Assembly (NCBI GenBank): GCA_949357655.1
Contig: CASHTG010000017.1
Coordinates: 1,488,001 to 1,552,000 of the forward strand
From: Parascedosporium putredinis
Lineage: Eukaryota; Ascomycota; Sordariomycetes; Microascales; Microascaceae
Direction: 5' to 3'
Length of the DNA stretch: 64,000 bases
Shown in pieces: positions 10,620 to 23,132 of this stretch. The notes under the pieces were generated by a model, which ran no database searches, was not told where the DNA came from, and saw only the letters and a program-made list of their open reading frames with translations. Position 1 is the stretch's first letter. Each line of letters starts with the position of its first letter. The position numbers and the translations under genes are program-made.

Positions 10620-12585
10620 GGGGAGTGGGAGGCGCCGTGCATCGTGTGAGTGACCTCCCGCAGGAAAGCTCTCGTCATCAGCAAATCACTCGCAGTGGTG
10701 TTTTCGACGCCTCGTGATAGAACGGCATCCCTACCCGCTCTCCCTCACCCTCTCACCCTCTCACCCCTTCCCTTCTTTCGCTCGGCATCACGGCCGGCTC
10801 GAATGGCTTCCAGCCGTCCAGGACGGCACATGGTGCATGGTGCGTCGAGGCCAACCGAAATTGATGCAAACTAAATAAGGTGTCATGTCCCGTCTGCTTC
10901 TTCCTGTGCTACGTCCTCTCAGTCACCCCGTTGTCCAATGGCGATGGCGTGGGTGTTTGGTGGCTCGCGTGGTGGCTCGTAAATTACCGTCGGGCCGGGA
11001 AGGACAAGTCCATACTTTACCCAGACGTGTTTCTCGTCCTCTTTTTTTTTTCCTTCGCTTTTTGGCTACGCTCTACTGCTGTATCTTTTTTCTTTCTTTT
11101 TCTTTTATTCTCGCTCTTCCACATCCAACACCAGCCCGTACATGGTAGTACACCGTAGACTGCACGTCAGCCAACAGGCTTGCGTTGCGAGGGTCTGAGC
11201 AAGGGTAGGAGAGCTTATCCCCGCGTGCGATCGTTCCCCGTGGGGCCCCCTTCAGGAACCAACATCAATGGATCCATCTATCCATGAGTACAATGCAGCA
11301 GTATCACCCCTAAGAATCCCAAGACTTCCCCTCTTTTCTCCTCTAGCGGGCGTAACCTCGGGCTTAGGATGAATCTGTTGGCGCAGGCAGAGGCAGAGAA
11401 TAGGATCGAAAGAAAGGTTCGCAGGAGGTGTTACGAGGACTTGAAGAAGACTATGGCCGGGGTTGTCTGTGGGCGAGACAGAATTGAGATCAAGACCGAG
11501 ATCGAGAAAGAGAAGGAGAGAGGGGTATACCTCGGTAGAGTGCATCACGTTAAATATAGGCTTGATTCCTTTTTCACGATCTTTTGATCTCGTCTTCACT
11601 TGTCCATATGGGATGGATGTGTGGGCACCAAGGAAAGGTATCCAGCCTGTCTTGGACATCCGCCCTCAGGATATTGGACTGTCACAGTACTCTTTAATAT
11701 CCTTCCCTTGCCACCATTGGGCGGCTGATTTACCTCGTCACGTACTATTTTCTGATATCGCGAATATCACGGAAGAAAAAGGCCATTCGAGATTCCACCA
11801 AGTTGGCCTAGCAGCTTCACTACTTCTCCCATTCACTCTCTCTCTCCTCTTGGACCCCCAAACTCCAACCCGCCCTCATTCTGCCTCTTCCCTGCCCCGT
11901 CCCTCTTCGTCCCTCCTCGTGCCTACCCCCGCTCCCCTTGCGCGTCCTCCCTCTCGCCCCAACACGCCCATCTCGCGGGATCCCTCCCTCAAATGATGAG
12001 CCCACCCACACCAAAAACGTTAAATTGAATTTACATTGCGAGATCCTTTTCTCGGTCGCCCATATGACTTGGCGCACCAACGAGCCCGCGCGGCCGAGCC
12101 AGAATCACCTCTTGGGTTCCCAGGAATCGTTCGTTTTGCCCGTGTATTTAAAAGAAAAGTAAAAAAAAAAACAGCCAAGAGCCAAGGGGTGAGGCCCGGG
12201 CTTTTGGGTCTTGTCCTGTCGTCTTTTGCTCCCTTTCCCGGTTTGCTGTGATCCCGGTTGAAGCCTTTTATTAGTCCCAACTGCGCCGTCCGCCTTATCT
12301 CGTTCCCATCTTTTTTTTGTTTAACCCTTTGGGAATTTTGTATGGTTCCAAGCTCTTTATTCTCTCAAGCGGTTCCGTTCCACCTGGACGTGGTCCATAC
12401 ATATAAACGACCTTCTCGCCCCGGGTGTGCTTGACCTTTTGAGCCTCAAGCCAAGCCCGTCCCTTTCTTATAACCCACCTTCTGTCCGCTCTCTCTTTCT
12501 TATTCTGTCTCGAGCGTAGTCCACCTCAAGTCCCACCAAAGAAGAAGACGTCTGGGTTCTCTGCTGGTTCCCCCTCTCCGTCCCA
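10620..12585. other. Upstream region of the AA9 gene
   Basis: About 2 kb of CT-rich and T-rich sequence lead to the LPMO gene. It holds only short low-complexity open frames. Its first 100-150 bases may belong to the doubtful minus-strand gene. The last 200 bases are the probable core promoter and leader. Confidence 0.4.
12402..12407 (+). promoter_or_regulatory. Candidate TATA box of the AA9 gene
   Basis: TATAAA lies 179 bp before the ATG, followed by a CT-rich leader. The assignment is by motif and position only. Confidence 0.4.
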
Positions 12586-14240
12586 ATGACCAGGTCACGT
12601 ACTATTCCCACTGGGCTCGCCAGCCTGCTCCTCCTCGCGGCCCGCGTCAACGCCCACGGAATTGCTGACGGCCTCGCCGTATATCCTGGCGGTGCCGCTG
12701 GTGGCACATAGTAAGTCCTAGCCCCAAAAATACTGGGCGATGATGAGCCCACTTCCGCGCTCCTCTCCAGACTAACACCGAAAAAAACAATAAGCTACCT
12801 CGGGTACAATCCTTCTTTCCAATACCAGACCCCGCCTCCTGAAATCGGAGAATGGTCAACACCCGATAACTTGCAGTATGTTTCTTTCTTTTTTTTTTTT
12901 TTGAATAAGTTTTTACACTTCATTTCTGCTCTCTGCTCCAAACCCGCCGTAGAGTCCTTCCGCAGAGCTTTCCGTTATACCGCATCGACTTACACGCAGC
13001 GCGTAACCCCACAGAAACGGCTTCGTCGCCCCCGCCGCCTACGACTCCCCGACATCATCTGCCATCTCGGAGCCACCCCCGGCGCGGCCGCCATTCCCGT
13101 CAACGCCGGCGACGACCTCGGTATCCACTGGGACACCTGGCCCGATTCGCACAAGGGTCCCATCGTCGACTCTCTCGCCAACTGCGAAGGTCCTTGCGTA
13201 AGTTCCACTTCAAATCGATTGTCACTTCCCCCATCTCTTGTCACAAACGGAAAAAAAGACGAAGACTAATGCTTTTCCACTGCCGTAGCAAAACGTCGAC
13301 AAGACCAAGCTCAAATTCTTCGACATCAGCCGCGAGGCCGTCATCGACGCCGCCTCCGACCTCTGGGCCCCCAACGTCCTCGTCAAAAACGACTTGACCT
13401 GGTTCGTCCGCATCCCCGAGGGCATCGCCCCGGGCAACTACGTCCTCCGCCACGAAATCGTCGCCCTCCACGCCGCCGGCCAGACCAACGGCGCCCAGAG
13501 CTACCCCTTTTGCTTCAACCTCGCCATCTCCAGCAAGGGCACCGATAAGCCCGAGGGTCGCACCTTTGAGGGGTACTATACCTCCAGCGAGGTCGGAATC
13601 GTCTGGGACTTGTTCGGCAAGAGCCCCGCGGACTACAAGATCCCCGGTGTAAGCCCATCTTCTTTCTTTTTCTCTCTCTCTCTTCCCTTTCTCCATTTCC
13701 TCTCTCTCTAGAGAAATACGTTCACTGTGCAAAAAGGCTAACCCGCTCTCCTTTTCCCAACAACCCAGCCCGCCGATAACCTCTACACCGCCGCCGAAAA
13801 GGCTACCCAGCGCAAGCCCAGCATCACCGCCACCGGTACCTTTGTCAAGTCTCTCGACCCGGCGTCCATCCCCCAAGAAACCTCCGCCGCCGCCCCCGAG
13901 GAGCCCACAACTGCCGAGGCCCCGCCTGCCGAATCCACGACCTCGGAAGCTGTCGCTGAGCCGACCACCGCCGCACCTACCACTGCCGTCACCACCACTG
14001 CGGTATCCTCCTCCTCCTCCTCTTCCTCTTCGTCTTCCTCTTCGTCTTCCTCGTCTTCCTCTTCTTCCTCCGCGCCCCCGCCACATCCGGCGAGAGCGAC
14101 AAAGCCCCGAACCCACATCCACCCAAAACGCCGCCGGAGGCGCCATCGTCTACAGCACCGTGTACGTCACCCACCAAGTCACCGTCACGCAGGTCGAATC
14201 CACAACCATCTATGCCACTGTCACGCTTCCCCGGCCTTAG
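12586..14240 (+). CDS. Secreted AA9 lytic polysaccharide monooxygenase with Ser/Thr-rich tail
   Basis: The product is a copper enzyme of family AA9 (formerly GH61) that oxidatively cleaves cellulose or related beta-glucans outside the cell. Exons: 12586-12710, 12795-12875, 13015-13197, 13289-13648 and 13769-14240. A signal peptide ends at VNA (residue 23), so His24 becomes the mature N-terminus (HGIADG), the first half of the copper brace. The second copper His is in WPDSHKGPI. The LRHEIVALH segment and the Tyr of NGAQSYPFC supply the remaining active-site positions. There is no cellulose-binding module. Instead a Pro/Thr/Ser-rich tail contains 22 consecutive Ser codons and ends in VYVTHQVTVTQVESTT-like sequence. 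Three C runs lack a base (13047-13050, 14075-14079, 14105-14108). Restoring them gives 408 codons and an open frame to the TAG at 14238-14240. Confidence 0.93.
14006..14071 (+). repeat. Serine-codon microsatellite (22 Ser codons) in the LPMO tail
   Basis: This is an uninterrupted run of TCC/TCT/TCG codons encoding 22 serines. It is expected to be slippage-prone and heavily O-mannosylated if translated. Confidence 0.85.
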
Positions 14241-15303
14241 GCTTCCTCTCCCCCATCTTCTACTTGGCCCCCTTCCTAGCGCGCTTCTTCCCCTCTGCCT
14301 CATGGTTTTTGATATCCAGATATGAGGCGTGACACGCTCCGCGCACGGGAACAGGCGGGGCACGCGCCGATGGCCACATATGGGCGAACTCATTCAACTC
14401 GTTCTCCTGGTTTTATAGAAGGTCTCTATTAGAGACGGTGCTTGGTGACTTCTCATGTACATCTTATATAATGACGCTTTCTTGCCCCCTTGATGCTCCC
14501 CTTTGGTAGCCAAATCCCATTAGATCAGAATAAATCAAAACATCACAGACTTTTGCCCTTTTCTGAAATTATTCACATTTTAAGCCAGGTGACAGGTGGA
14601 AAATGATGAATGTCAATTCACGACGTATCGTCGATGATGTAGATGTAATACAAGAGGGAAAGAATACATAAAATCAGGGTATGCTTGACCTCCAGGGAAG
14701 AAAAAAAAAGGAATAAGAGGTAGACAGAAGGCATACCCTGCCAGTACATCGCCATGTTGCGGTACAATATGCCCCGAGGTATTTCCAACCCGAAATGAAA
14801 ATGTAAAGAGAGAAAAACACCATGAACCTGAGATGAGCGTGATGAGGGATGGAGCCGCGGAAACCACACGCCCCGTCCTCTTGCTGTTCGTCCCACTTCA
14901 AAAGAAACCAAAAAAAAAGAAAACCAAATGCCGTGTCGCCCCGCCAGTGTATGTCTATATCATGTCATGCCCGATTCGTGATCGAGGGAGGGTATCTATA
15001 CAAAAAGATTGAAAGGAACAGCCATAACCGCCCGGATATATGTAAATGAATGAAAATGCAGTCTCTTGCCTGCGCCGCTGTTTGAACAGGAAGTTGTAAC
15101 GGAAATCTCCTGGAATCGAAGCTGGAGAATGACCCGATGAAAAATGAAAATTGAAAGAGTACGAGGGAAAAGAATGCAATCGCAAGAAAGAGTGTGAACC
15201 GATGGAAAGAAAAAGGGTGCAGAAGCCAAGGTCAGAGGCCTCGGTCTTCTAGCAAGGTGTGGTTGATGTGAGAAATGAAGTCGAACGACCAGGGGAGGGC
15301 TCT
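14241..15303. other. Convergent 3' intergenic region
   Basis: This stretch lies between the stop codons of the AA9 gene (+) and the rhodopsin-fold gene (-). The open frames here are random and no repeat family or RNA gene is visible. Confidence 0.45.
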
Positions 15304-16960
15304 TTACCGAGATCCCTTGAGGATGCCTCGCCAGTCCTCGCCGGTGAGGCCCTCGGCGTCATCGATAGTCTCCTCAACGACCTCGACGCTGATAGTCTTC
15401 ATGATGCCGCCCTGCAACATTTCCGCGCTGACACCGGGAGGAGGCGGTCCACCGGCAGTGATGGTGGTTCCCGACCTTCCGATGCTGCCCGTGGCGCTGA
15501 TCCACGACGCGGCGGTGCCGGGCCGGCTCACCGACATGGCGGTTCTCGGCCTCGAGTGGTGTCCGGCGGCGGTTCCAGGCCGGCTGACGGGCTTGCGAGC
15601 CAGGCCAGACTCTAGATCATGACCGTGGGCCGCAGCCGGGGGTGGGGAGGGATATCGCCATTGCTGTAATAGTACTCGTCGTCGCGGGGGCCCTCGATGA
15701 TGAAGATGGTGGACTTGGCGGAGTGGGGAGGGGTTTGCAGCTCCGAGGAGCGCTGCGAGAGGTCGTCGAGCCGGTTGGAAGACACGGAGACGAGGTTGGA
15801 GAGGTCGCGGACGTTGGGCGAGCTAAGCATCGTGCCGAGGGGGATGACGTTGGCGGCGGTTATGGCAAGGTTCTGCGTGAGACTATGTCCGCGTGTTAGT
15901 CCGGGGAGTGGCCTCCAGTTGGGGTACGATATTAGACAGAGTATAGGCAACTTACACATCAAAGATGGTGGCAAGGAGCACGTTGCCGCTGAAAGAGCCG
16001 CGGGCGCCAATCACAGAGACTTGGTAGGTCCTGATGATGGAGAAGATGGCAGCACTAGTTTCCCCCGACAAGTTAGCAAGGTGGCCAACAAATTAGACCC
16101 AAGATGAGGGCCTCGGAAGGAAAGAGTTTTGGAGAGGGGCATCTTTGTTCTCGGACTTACAGCATCATGGAGACTGCGAGCAGGTAAAGGGCCACCGAAT
16201 GCTCTTGACGAGAACGAGGTCTCGGGCGACCATGACGGGAAAGATGCAGAGGAAGAGAAACGCAAATACGGCGAAGCCTATACATCATCCACGTTAGTTC
16301 GATTAGTTTCCGGAAAGGTTCGTAGGAGCGTTTTCTTTTATCGTACCTCCTTGGAAGTAAGCCGTCGCCAACTCGGTCTCCCCGTCGACGCACTGGCCAT
16401 CTACAGTCTGATCCCAGAGCTTCTCGAGAGGGCGGCACAAAAGGTTGGAGGCGAGGGCGAAGGCGAGGTTGACGAGAGCGAGAAGGAGAATGAGCATGCC
16501 CAAAAGACATTCCACGGCCTCCGGCGGCCGAGGGTTCGGAGAAAGAAGAAGCAGATGGAAATGGTGCCAAGAGTCGTGCCAAACATGAGCCAGGGCTTCG
16601 CTAGGTAGTAGAATTGCATGGCTCGTACGGGGTTCCCTATCGAAGTAGCCTCGACGGAAGCGAAGATCATGGAGACAAAACCCATAACCTGTAGAAAAGA
16701 GAAGGAAAAAAAGACGCTTGTTAGAATAGTTTTCTTTTGATTTGAAACCCCGCCTCCCCTTCTTCCCAAAGCCAAAGAGTAGTGTCACTTACCATAGAGA
16801 CGATTACGGAATAATCATCCCACCACAACCCCCGATTCGCCTGTTTTCTCGCCATAAACCTCACTCCGCAGGTGCCGATGGCAAGTACTGTAGAGGTGAC
16901 TGAGATAGCAATGAGGGCCTGCCCTCGACTGATCAACAGTTCATCCCCAGAAGCGTCCAT
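15304..16960 (-). CDS. Rhodopsin-fold integral membrane protein (fungal PTH11/SatD-like family)
   Basis: This is a multi-pass plasma-membrane protein of the large fungal rhodopsin-domain family, to which PTH11-like putative receptors belong. Minus-strand exons are 16960-16793, 16688-16347, 16277-16161, 16054-15956 and 15882-15304, with consistent phases. Recognisable parts are RGQALIAISVTSTVLAIGT (helix 1), NRGLWWDDYSVIVSM, YYLAKPWLMFGTTLGTISI, WDQTVDGQCVDGE (conserved loop with the Cys pair), FAVFAFLFLCIFPVMVARD, ALYLLAVSMML and SFSGNVLLATIFDV. Three one-base losses occur: near 16519-16524, near 16202-16206 and in the G run at 15638-15642. Without the last repair the protein appears to stop at 15612. 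With it the cytoplasmic tail continues through MKTISVEVVEE to 15304. Total is 436 codons. No ligand or role can be read from the sequence. A CFEM domain is absent. Confidence 0.85.
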
Positions 16961-19900
16961 GATGAAAGGAATTAAAAAGGTATTAAGGTTAAATGAGAGA
17001 GAGAAAAGTACGGTTGCGTGATGGCGGGCGAGTTATGGCGGGAGTGGAAAGGTGAAAGAGATGGCCTATATTGGCTCGATCATGTCTCGGTTCGTGATTG
17101 TTCTCGCCCTTCGCCGTACATCCTTTGCCCAGTTGTTCGAACTCGTTGCCCTTCTATTCTAAAAAAGTGTTCGCGTGTATGTTGGTTTCGCTTCTGGCTG
17201 GTCGTGCTTGTTGATGCAACTCTCAAGTCTGTCGTGTGTAAGTCAGGTCGCCCCGTAAAATCGTGCTGGATAGGTGAAGCAAGTAGTAATAGACAACTCT
17301 AGATGCGTCAAGTGAACAAGCGTAAGACAGGACGAAAAATTATACGTGATTAATAGGTGAGGAAAATAGAGAAAATTGAAAATATGAATGTAAGGCGAGG
17401 GTGGGAAAGAAGAAGCAAGAGAAGAGGAGAGGAGCGAAGGGTAGATGTGAGAAGGTGGGATGATCCTCGAGTTGAATGGTCCAAATGGCATGCGGAATGT
17501 AAAGAGCGGGTTAAACGGGGTGTCCGCATGTGTGTATGCATCTACCCTACTCTTCTTTACTCTATCTCTTCCGTTCTCTTCGTCACACACCCAAACACGC
17601 CCTGTTCTCTTATTCTTCTGGAAGGGTGCGGAGAAAAAGGCACGACATGGGCGCAGTGTGCCCGGGGCGAGGTACGTACTTGATTGGACAGAGGTGCGGT
17701 GGGAAGGAAAAAACGGAGAGACGGCGAGGTAGATCAGACAGGACGGCTCTCGCGCACAAGGTTTAGGGATAAACTGAGATCGAATCCAACCGGCCATTAC
17801 TTTCCCCAGAGAGAGGGAGAGAGAGAGAGAGCCAGGGCCGGGGCGCGCGACCTTTGGGCTCTCACCAGACTGATCGCCGTTGCACAGTTGGGGGTCATTG
17901 AGCCAGTGACAAGGGCCGGGAAGGGAGACCGCATGCAGTTTTCAAGCCACAAGGGGGCGCGCCCAAGAGAATGAGTGAGGGAGGAAGGCGAGGCCGTGGT
18001 GTATTACGACGTTCCCAATCAAGCCCGCGCGCGAGGGTGCTGCCCGGGTGCCCTATTACGTGCAGGGCGAGGCAAAGGGTGAGACTGCTTTGGGCATGGA
18101 TTGTTGGAATGCTCACTCGAATGGGGCAATCAGCCACATTGGGAGACAGCGCATCAACGAAGGCCTGACACCCGGCCGGGGAGGGTCGGGGATATGCGGC
18201 AAAGAACGGCGTGTAAATGCGAAGGTAGGCTGGCGGGCGGTTTCGGGTGTGGGCACAGGCCTGGTCGGGCAACGCGATTGGCGGGTGGGGTTATGAGAAC
18301 GGCGATGAAACGGCGGGATCGACGTGGATGAAGTCGAAAAGACATGAACCAAAAAGAATGGTTCGAGGAACAATAGGCCTGGCCTGGCACTTTTCTCCAT
18401 TGGTTATATTGGCCATTTCGAGAGACGGATGCCCATGAATGGGTAGGTTCCAAGGGAGTTTCGTTTTGCCCGTTAGCACATCCACGAGGCTGTCCTGTGG
18501 CTCCAAACGCCCGTTAGCCAGTAAATTGGCGAGAGAGTGAGGTAAAATTGATTCAAACCAAGAACCATAGATTCAATCCTCCGGCCTGCAATTCCCGCAA
18601 GGGCAACAGAAACCGATAAACGATTAATACATACGTGCTTAGGACTGTAGATTATTAGTGCTCGATCCAATATATCCCCAGAGGCGGAAAAAGCTGCGAG
18701 AGCGATTCTTCCAGCTTTGGCTGTGCGGTTCAATTTCACTTGAAAGACTCCAGACAAGTTCTTGATCAGTCTATCAATGTAGCTTGTGTCATTGGAGATA
18801 CTGTAGTACCATTGCCAGCCAACACTTTCGAGCCCGATGGGGTAGGAACGGTGGACTGAGCGAGGGACAAGCTATTCTCTCGTTCGCTCCTTCTGTCATC
18901 GAGAGTCGTGCCTGGTAAACCGTTCGAACTCGGTTTCTCTTTCTTTCTTTTTCTTTTTCCCCTCATCATCATGAAAGGTAACGCTGTGTTCGAGCCTAGA
19001 CCTTGTCATCCGGTGTCTTATCTACGATCGCGAGGCCCCAGCTGTCTCATCTAATCTAGCGCAGCATTTGTGGAGCTATCAAATTCAGGGACCGTAGGAA
19101 GCGGGAAACCCGGCCTTCGTGGGGTAAAGCATACACATCCATGGATGGAGGGAGAGGTGAAGTCGAACGACAAAGCGTCCGTTCATTTTGTTCGGGGAGG
19201 GGAGAGAGACCATTTGACCCTGTCTGTTTCGCTTCCACTTACACCTGCTACCCATCTCTTTCTGCTTGTGCCCCCAAAAAAAGAAGGAAAAAAACCCCTA
19301 ACTTCTCCAAATAGGGATGGCAGTCGTGCATGCATGACGGGAAGGCAAGGGACAGTACAGCAGGCACAAAAATAGAAGAGGGTGTTGGGTGGGATACAAC
19401 GCCAGAGCGCTGGCGGTGGTATGATCGACGCCTCAGAAGCTTCCAAAAGGCTTCTTTTTCTGCAACTGCTCGCTATTCCCCGCCCGCCAGCGAAGCGAGG
19501 AACGTCAAGTTCCCTCCCCCTCCCTCACCCTTCACCCAACAGTCCCTGACCTTGTGAAACGCGGAGACAGGCGAGGCTCACACGTCCGATCCTCTCGTTC
19601 TCTAACTTTATTATTTCTTAACTCCCTTTACTATTGTTTGTGTGTGCCCCCTTCACCCTCACCCTCACTCTCCGAGCCCTGTGGCGCAAGAATGAATTTG
19701 AGCGTGCACAATGATCGATGCACACATGTTCACGCGCGAGCGAAGCGAGAGTGTATTAGTGCATTGACAAACGAGGGATCACGACGAGGTGATCAATCAG
19801 TGCCCTTGTTTCCCGCCTTGGCCGCTTCCCCAGTTCAACTGGCGGGAACAGCGCCTTCAAGGGAAAAAAAAAAAAAAAAAAGAAGGCTCGTCAGATCCGC

Positions 19901-21629
19901 GATCGAAACAAGCCAACCTGCCCCATCCGTCGATGTCTAGCATTTCTTTCTCACTTCTCTATTGACGTCGCTCTCAGCCCGGGCGAGAGATATCCATGTG
20001 CAGAAGGGAAATGCACGCGAGCATCTCCCTCCAGCCTCAGGTGGCAGCGTTGAACCAAAATCAAGTATGTGGGCTTTCGAATGCTGAGCCGGTCCTGCTA
20101 CAAGTGGTGGCCAGCTAAGGGGGAGACGGCTTCCTGTGAAAGCTTAATGCAAGAACCCAAGACGCACCGACTCGACATTATAATATTGAGCACGCTCAAA
20201 TTGGATATAGGCAACCTTTCCAGATTTATGCTGGCTTGCATTTTTGCAAAGGCCAATCGGATCTGCAATGCGGCTCTCCTCAACCCGGGAAAGGGTTCTG
20301 CATCCGTGAAACATATAAATGGGATATATGTCAAGATCAAACGGCTACCACCCTCCGAGATCAAGCCTCAATCAAGCCTCAGGAAAAGTTAGCCCGCCCA
20401 CCCGCGAGGCTAAAGAGGAGCGAGAGAGCGAGAGAGAGGGTGAGAGAGGTCTTTGACTCGCCCCAAAGCGCAAGCGCAAGGCCGGGCTAGGTTCGCACGG
20501 CCGCTCCGACTTCATGCCTCGCCTTATTCCCGCAAAACTAGGGTTGCTATTGACTAGCAACGAGGAGCCAGTCGCATCTCACGATTCATTAAGGGCATGG
20601 GGGAGCGATAGTACAATAGTAAGAAACGAGGAAGGGGACGGGGGTTTGTTCCTCTTCTTCTTCGTCCTCCGTTAAGATCTTCTTTTGGGCGCGAGACATG
20701 CTCGAGGCACCAAACCCACCTACTTACATGCAACATGCATCGCAACCTCTAACAAGGTGTCTACATTCCATGATCTTGCCCTCCACACCAGGTGAGATCG
20801 CTGGAGCAGTGATGGGCATCGGCAATAAGTAACAAACGCAGATACTTGCCTCCCTATTTGCAGAAACGCTCACACCGCCCCCCTCTCTCTCCTCCCCCGT
20901 CCCCCAAGGCCGCTTGGTCGTTGGGCTAAGGGCGCCCACCTTGGTAAAGGCCTCGGTTGCCATATTCGCAATTTCTTTCTTGTCTGCGTTTCCACTTGCG
21001 CCGATTCTTTAGAAGTCGTGCCTTTCAGGTTTTCGGGTCCTAGGTGTGCAATGGACCCCTGGAATTAGTCTTTTTCCAAGATTCCATCTTCGTTTCTTCC
21101 TCGTTATGCCTTGTCAGCACTTGCCACTCTCGCCTCTGACGAACTCCAGATATGTTTCGACCCCATGCTCGCGTGCCTCGCCTAGTGATGCTGATCACCC
21201 TCAGAGCTACTGCACGCGTGAGAGGGCAATAGAGAGATCGAGTGACGGAGAGAGAGAGAGAGAGAAAGAGCGGTAACTGGATGCGGGGAAAGGGTGATCG
21301 GAGAATCCAACAAAACATGAACATGAAAACTTGGTGCTAATTCGACGCGGACAGGTATATTCCGAATATAAACTTGCTAAACGTTTCAACTCTTAACCTC
21401 GTGGGCCAGACGCTCCCATTTGTAATTCACTGCATCGACGCGACCGACATGCATTGATGCTGATCAACCGTTTCAACACAATTCACAGCGTACAAGCAGA
21501 GAAAACCCTTCTCGGAGCCCAACACCCCCCCACCTTTCCATCCTTCTACAAAGATATACATTAACATGATAGAACATTACCGTGCTTTCCTCTTTCCATA
21601 CACCACCCACACCATCGCTGCCGGGCCAT
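16961..21629. other. 4.7 kb intergenic region
   Basis: I see no supportable gene in this stretch. It holds purine/pyrimidine-rich tracts, an AG-rich microsatellite at about 17813-17832, a poly-A run at 19864-19881 and another AG repeat at about 21249-21266. It contains the promoter of the rhodopsin-fold gene on the left and the thiolase 3' region on the right. Confidence 0.4.
19864..19881. repeat. Poly-A run (18 A)
   Basis: A simple homopolymer between genes. There are no flanking target-site duplications or upstream coding sequence to suggest a retroposed copy. Confidence 0.7.
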
Positions 21630-23132
21630 CTAAAACCTGGCCTTGACAGCTGCTTGCCTGGCCCATGCACACGAGCCCTCTTTACTCGCGACCTTGGCCA
21701 GGTCCGCCTCGGTCACGCCCCGGGCTTCCACAGCCGGGTTATAGCCGACACCGCTAACCTTTGCGATGTCGGCGTCGCTCAGGACGGCGGCCTCCTTGCC
21801 GTCTGCCCTTCCGTAGACGGTGACAACGGCGGCACCGCCGAGGCCGAGGTTGTGCTGAAGGGCCCACTTGGTACCGGGCTTAGAGGCGTACTTGGAACCA
21901 GAGCCGCCGACGGCACGGTTGTTGGCCCAGCCGCGGAGGTGCCACACGAGCTCGGCGCACTGGGCGATGCCGGTGGCGCCGAGAGGGTGACCCTTGGAGA
22001 TGAGGCCGCCGGAGGGGTTGACGACGTACTTGCCGCCGTAGGTAATGTCGCCGGCGCGCACGAGCTCGTGGGCCTTGCCGACGGAGCTGAGGCCGAGAGC
22101 TTCGATGACGACCATTTCGTTGGCGGAGAAGCAGTCGTGCAACTCGACGACCTGGACGTCGGCGGGGCTGATGCCGGCCTGGGACAAGGCGATGTTGGCG
22201 GCGCGCTTGGTCATGTCGTAGCCCATGAGGTCGATGGCGCTGCGGTTGTACATGCTGGGGGCGTCGGTGGTGAGGGCCTGGCCGGCGACGAGGATGGCGC
22301 GGTCGCGCAGGTGAGGGCGGGCGTCGAGGAAGGCCTGGGACACGAGCACGGCGGCGGCGGCGCCGTCCGAGGTGGGGCAGCACTGGAGCTTGGTGAGGGG
22401 CTCGTGGATCTTGGGGGAGGCGAGGACCTGCTCGAGGGAGTAGACGTCTTGGAATTGGGAGTAGGGGTTTTGCGGGGAGTGGGCGTGGTTGATGCGGGCG
22501 ATTTCAGCAAAGTCCTCGACCTTGGCACCGTACCTGTGTTGTTTCTTAGTTGGTGTCCTGATTTGCAGTTCGTTTTTGGGGTAAGGGAGGGAACCGGAAA
22601 GAAACCCGCGCGGGTCAGAGAACTTACTTTTCCATATATTCCCTACCAGCGTTGCCAAACATTTGCGCGGCGCCGGGAGCCTTGGTGACGCCCCTCGTCT
22701 CGGCCATCATGGCGACGGTGGGACCGAGGGGGCTAGCCCTGTCGTCCCAGAAGCCCTTGAGGCTGCCGCTCATCATCTTTTCGAAGCCGACGACGAAGAC
22801 GCAGTCCTGGCCGGCGGAGATTAGGTGCGGGCCATGGCGAGACCGGTGGAGCCGGTGCTACAGTTGTTGTTGACGTTGTAGACGGGGATCTGGGTCATGC
22901 CGAGCTGGTAGACGACGCGCTGGCCGCAGGTGGAGTCGCCGTAGCAGTAGCAGGCGACGGCGGACTCGACGTCGTCGTAGGTGATGTGGGCATCGAGCAG
23001 GGCCTTGACGCCGGCCTCGAGACCCATTTCCGGGTAGTCGACGCCGGAGCCGGGCTTGAGGAACTTGGTCATGCCGACGCCGAGGACGTAGACGGGCGGG
23101 GGCGCCTTGGGGGTCTTTGTGGCGGGGGCCAT
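21630..23132 (-). CDS. Peroxisomal SCPx-type 3-ketoacyl-CoA thiolase
   Basis: The product is a thiolase of the sterol-carrier-protein-x class, which cleaves (often branched) 3-ketoacyl-CoA in peroxisomal beta-oxidation. It lacks the SCP2 lipid-transfer domain that animal SCPx carries. Exons are 23132-22628 and 22533-21630. Key motifs are YVLGVGMTKF, the nucleophile Cys91 in NNNCSTGSTGL, QCCPTSDGAAAAVL, VELHDCFSANE and the signature GGLISKGHPLGATG that holds the active-site His. The C-terminal tripeptide is ARF, which works as a PTS1 in yeast alcohol oxidase and supports peroxisomal import. One base is missing at about 22824-22825, right after the ARTLISAGQDC region begins. With it restored the protein is 469 aa. 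A 1.1 kb open frame on the opposite strand is a shadow of this GC-rich gene. Confidence 0.93.

Noticed and set aside
13241..14146. 301-codon minus-strand frame across the AA9 gene
   Set aside because: Antisense shadow: Gly/Arg-rich low complexity arising from the Ser/Pro codons of the LPMO tail.
21582..22688. 368-codon open frame on the plus strand opposite the thiolase
   Set aside because: It mirrors the GC-rich thiolase codons (Gly/Val/Asp-rich, repetitive) and has no motif of its own.
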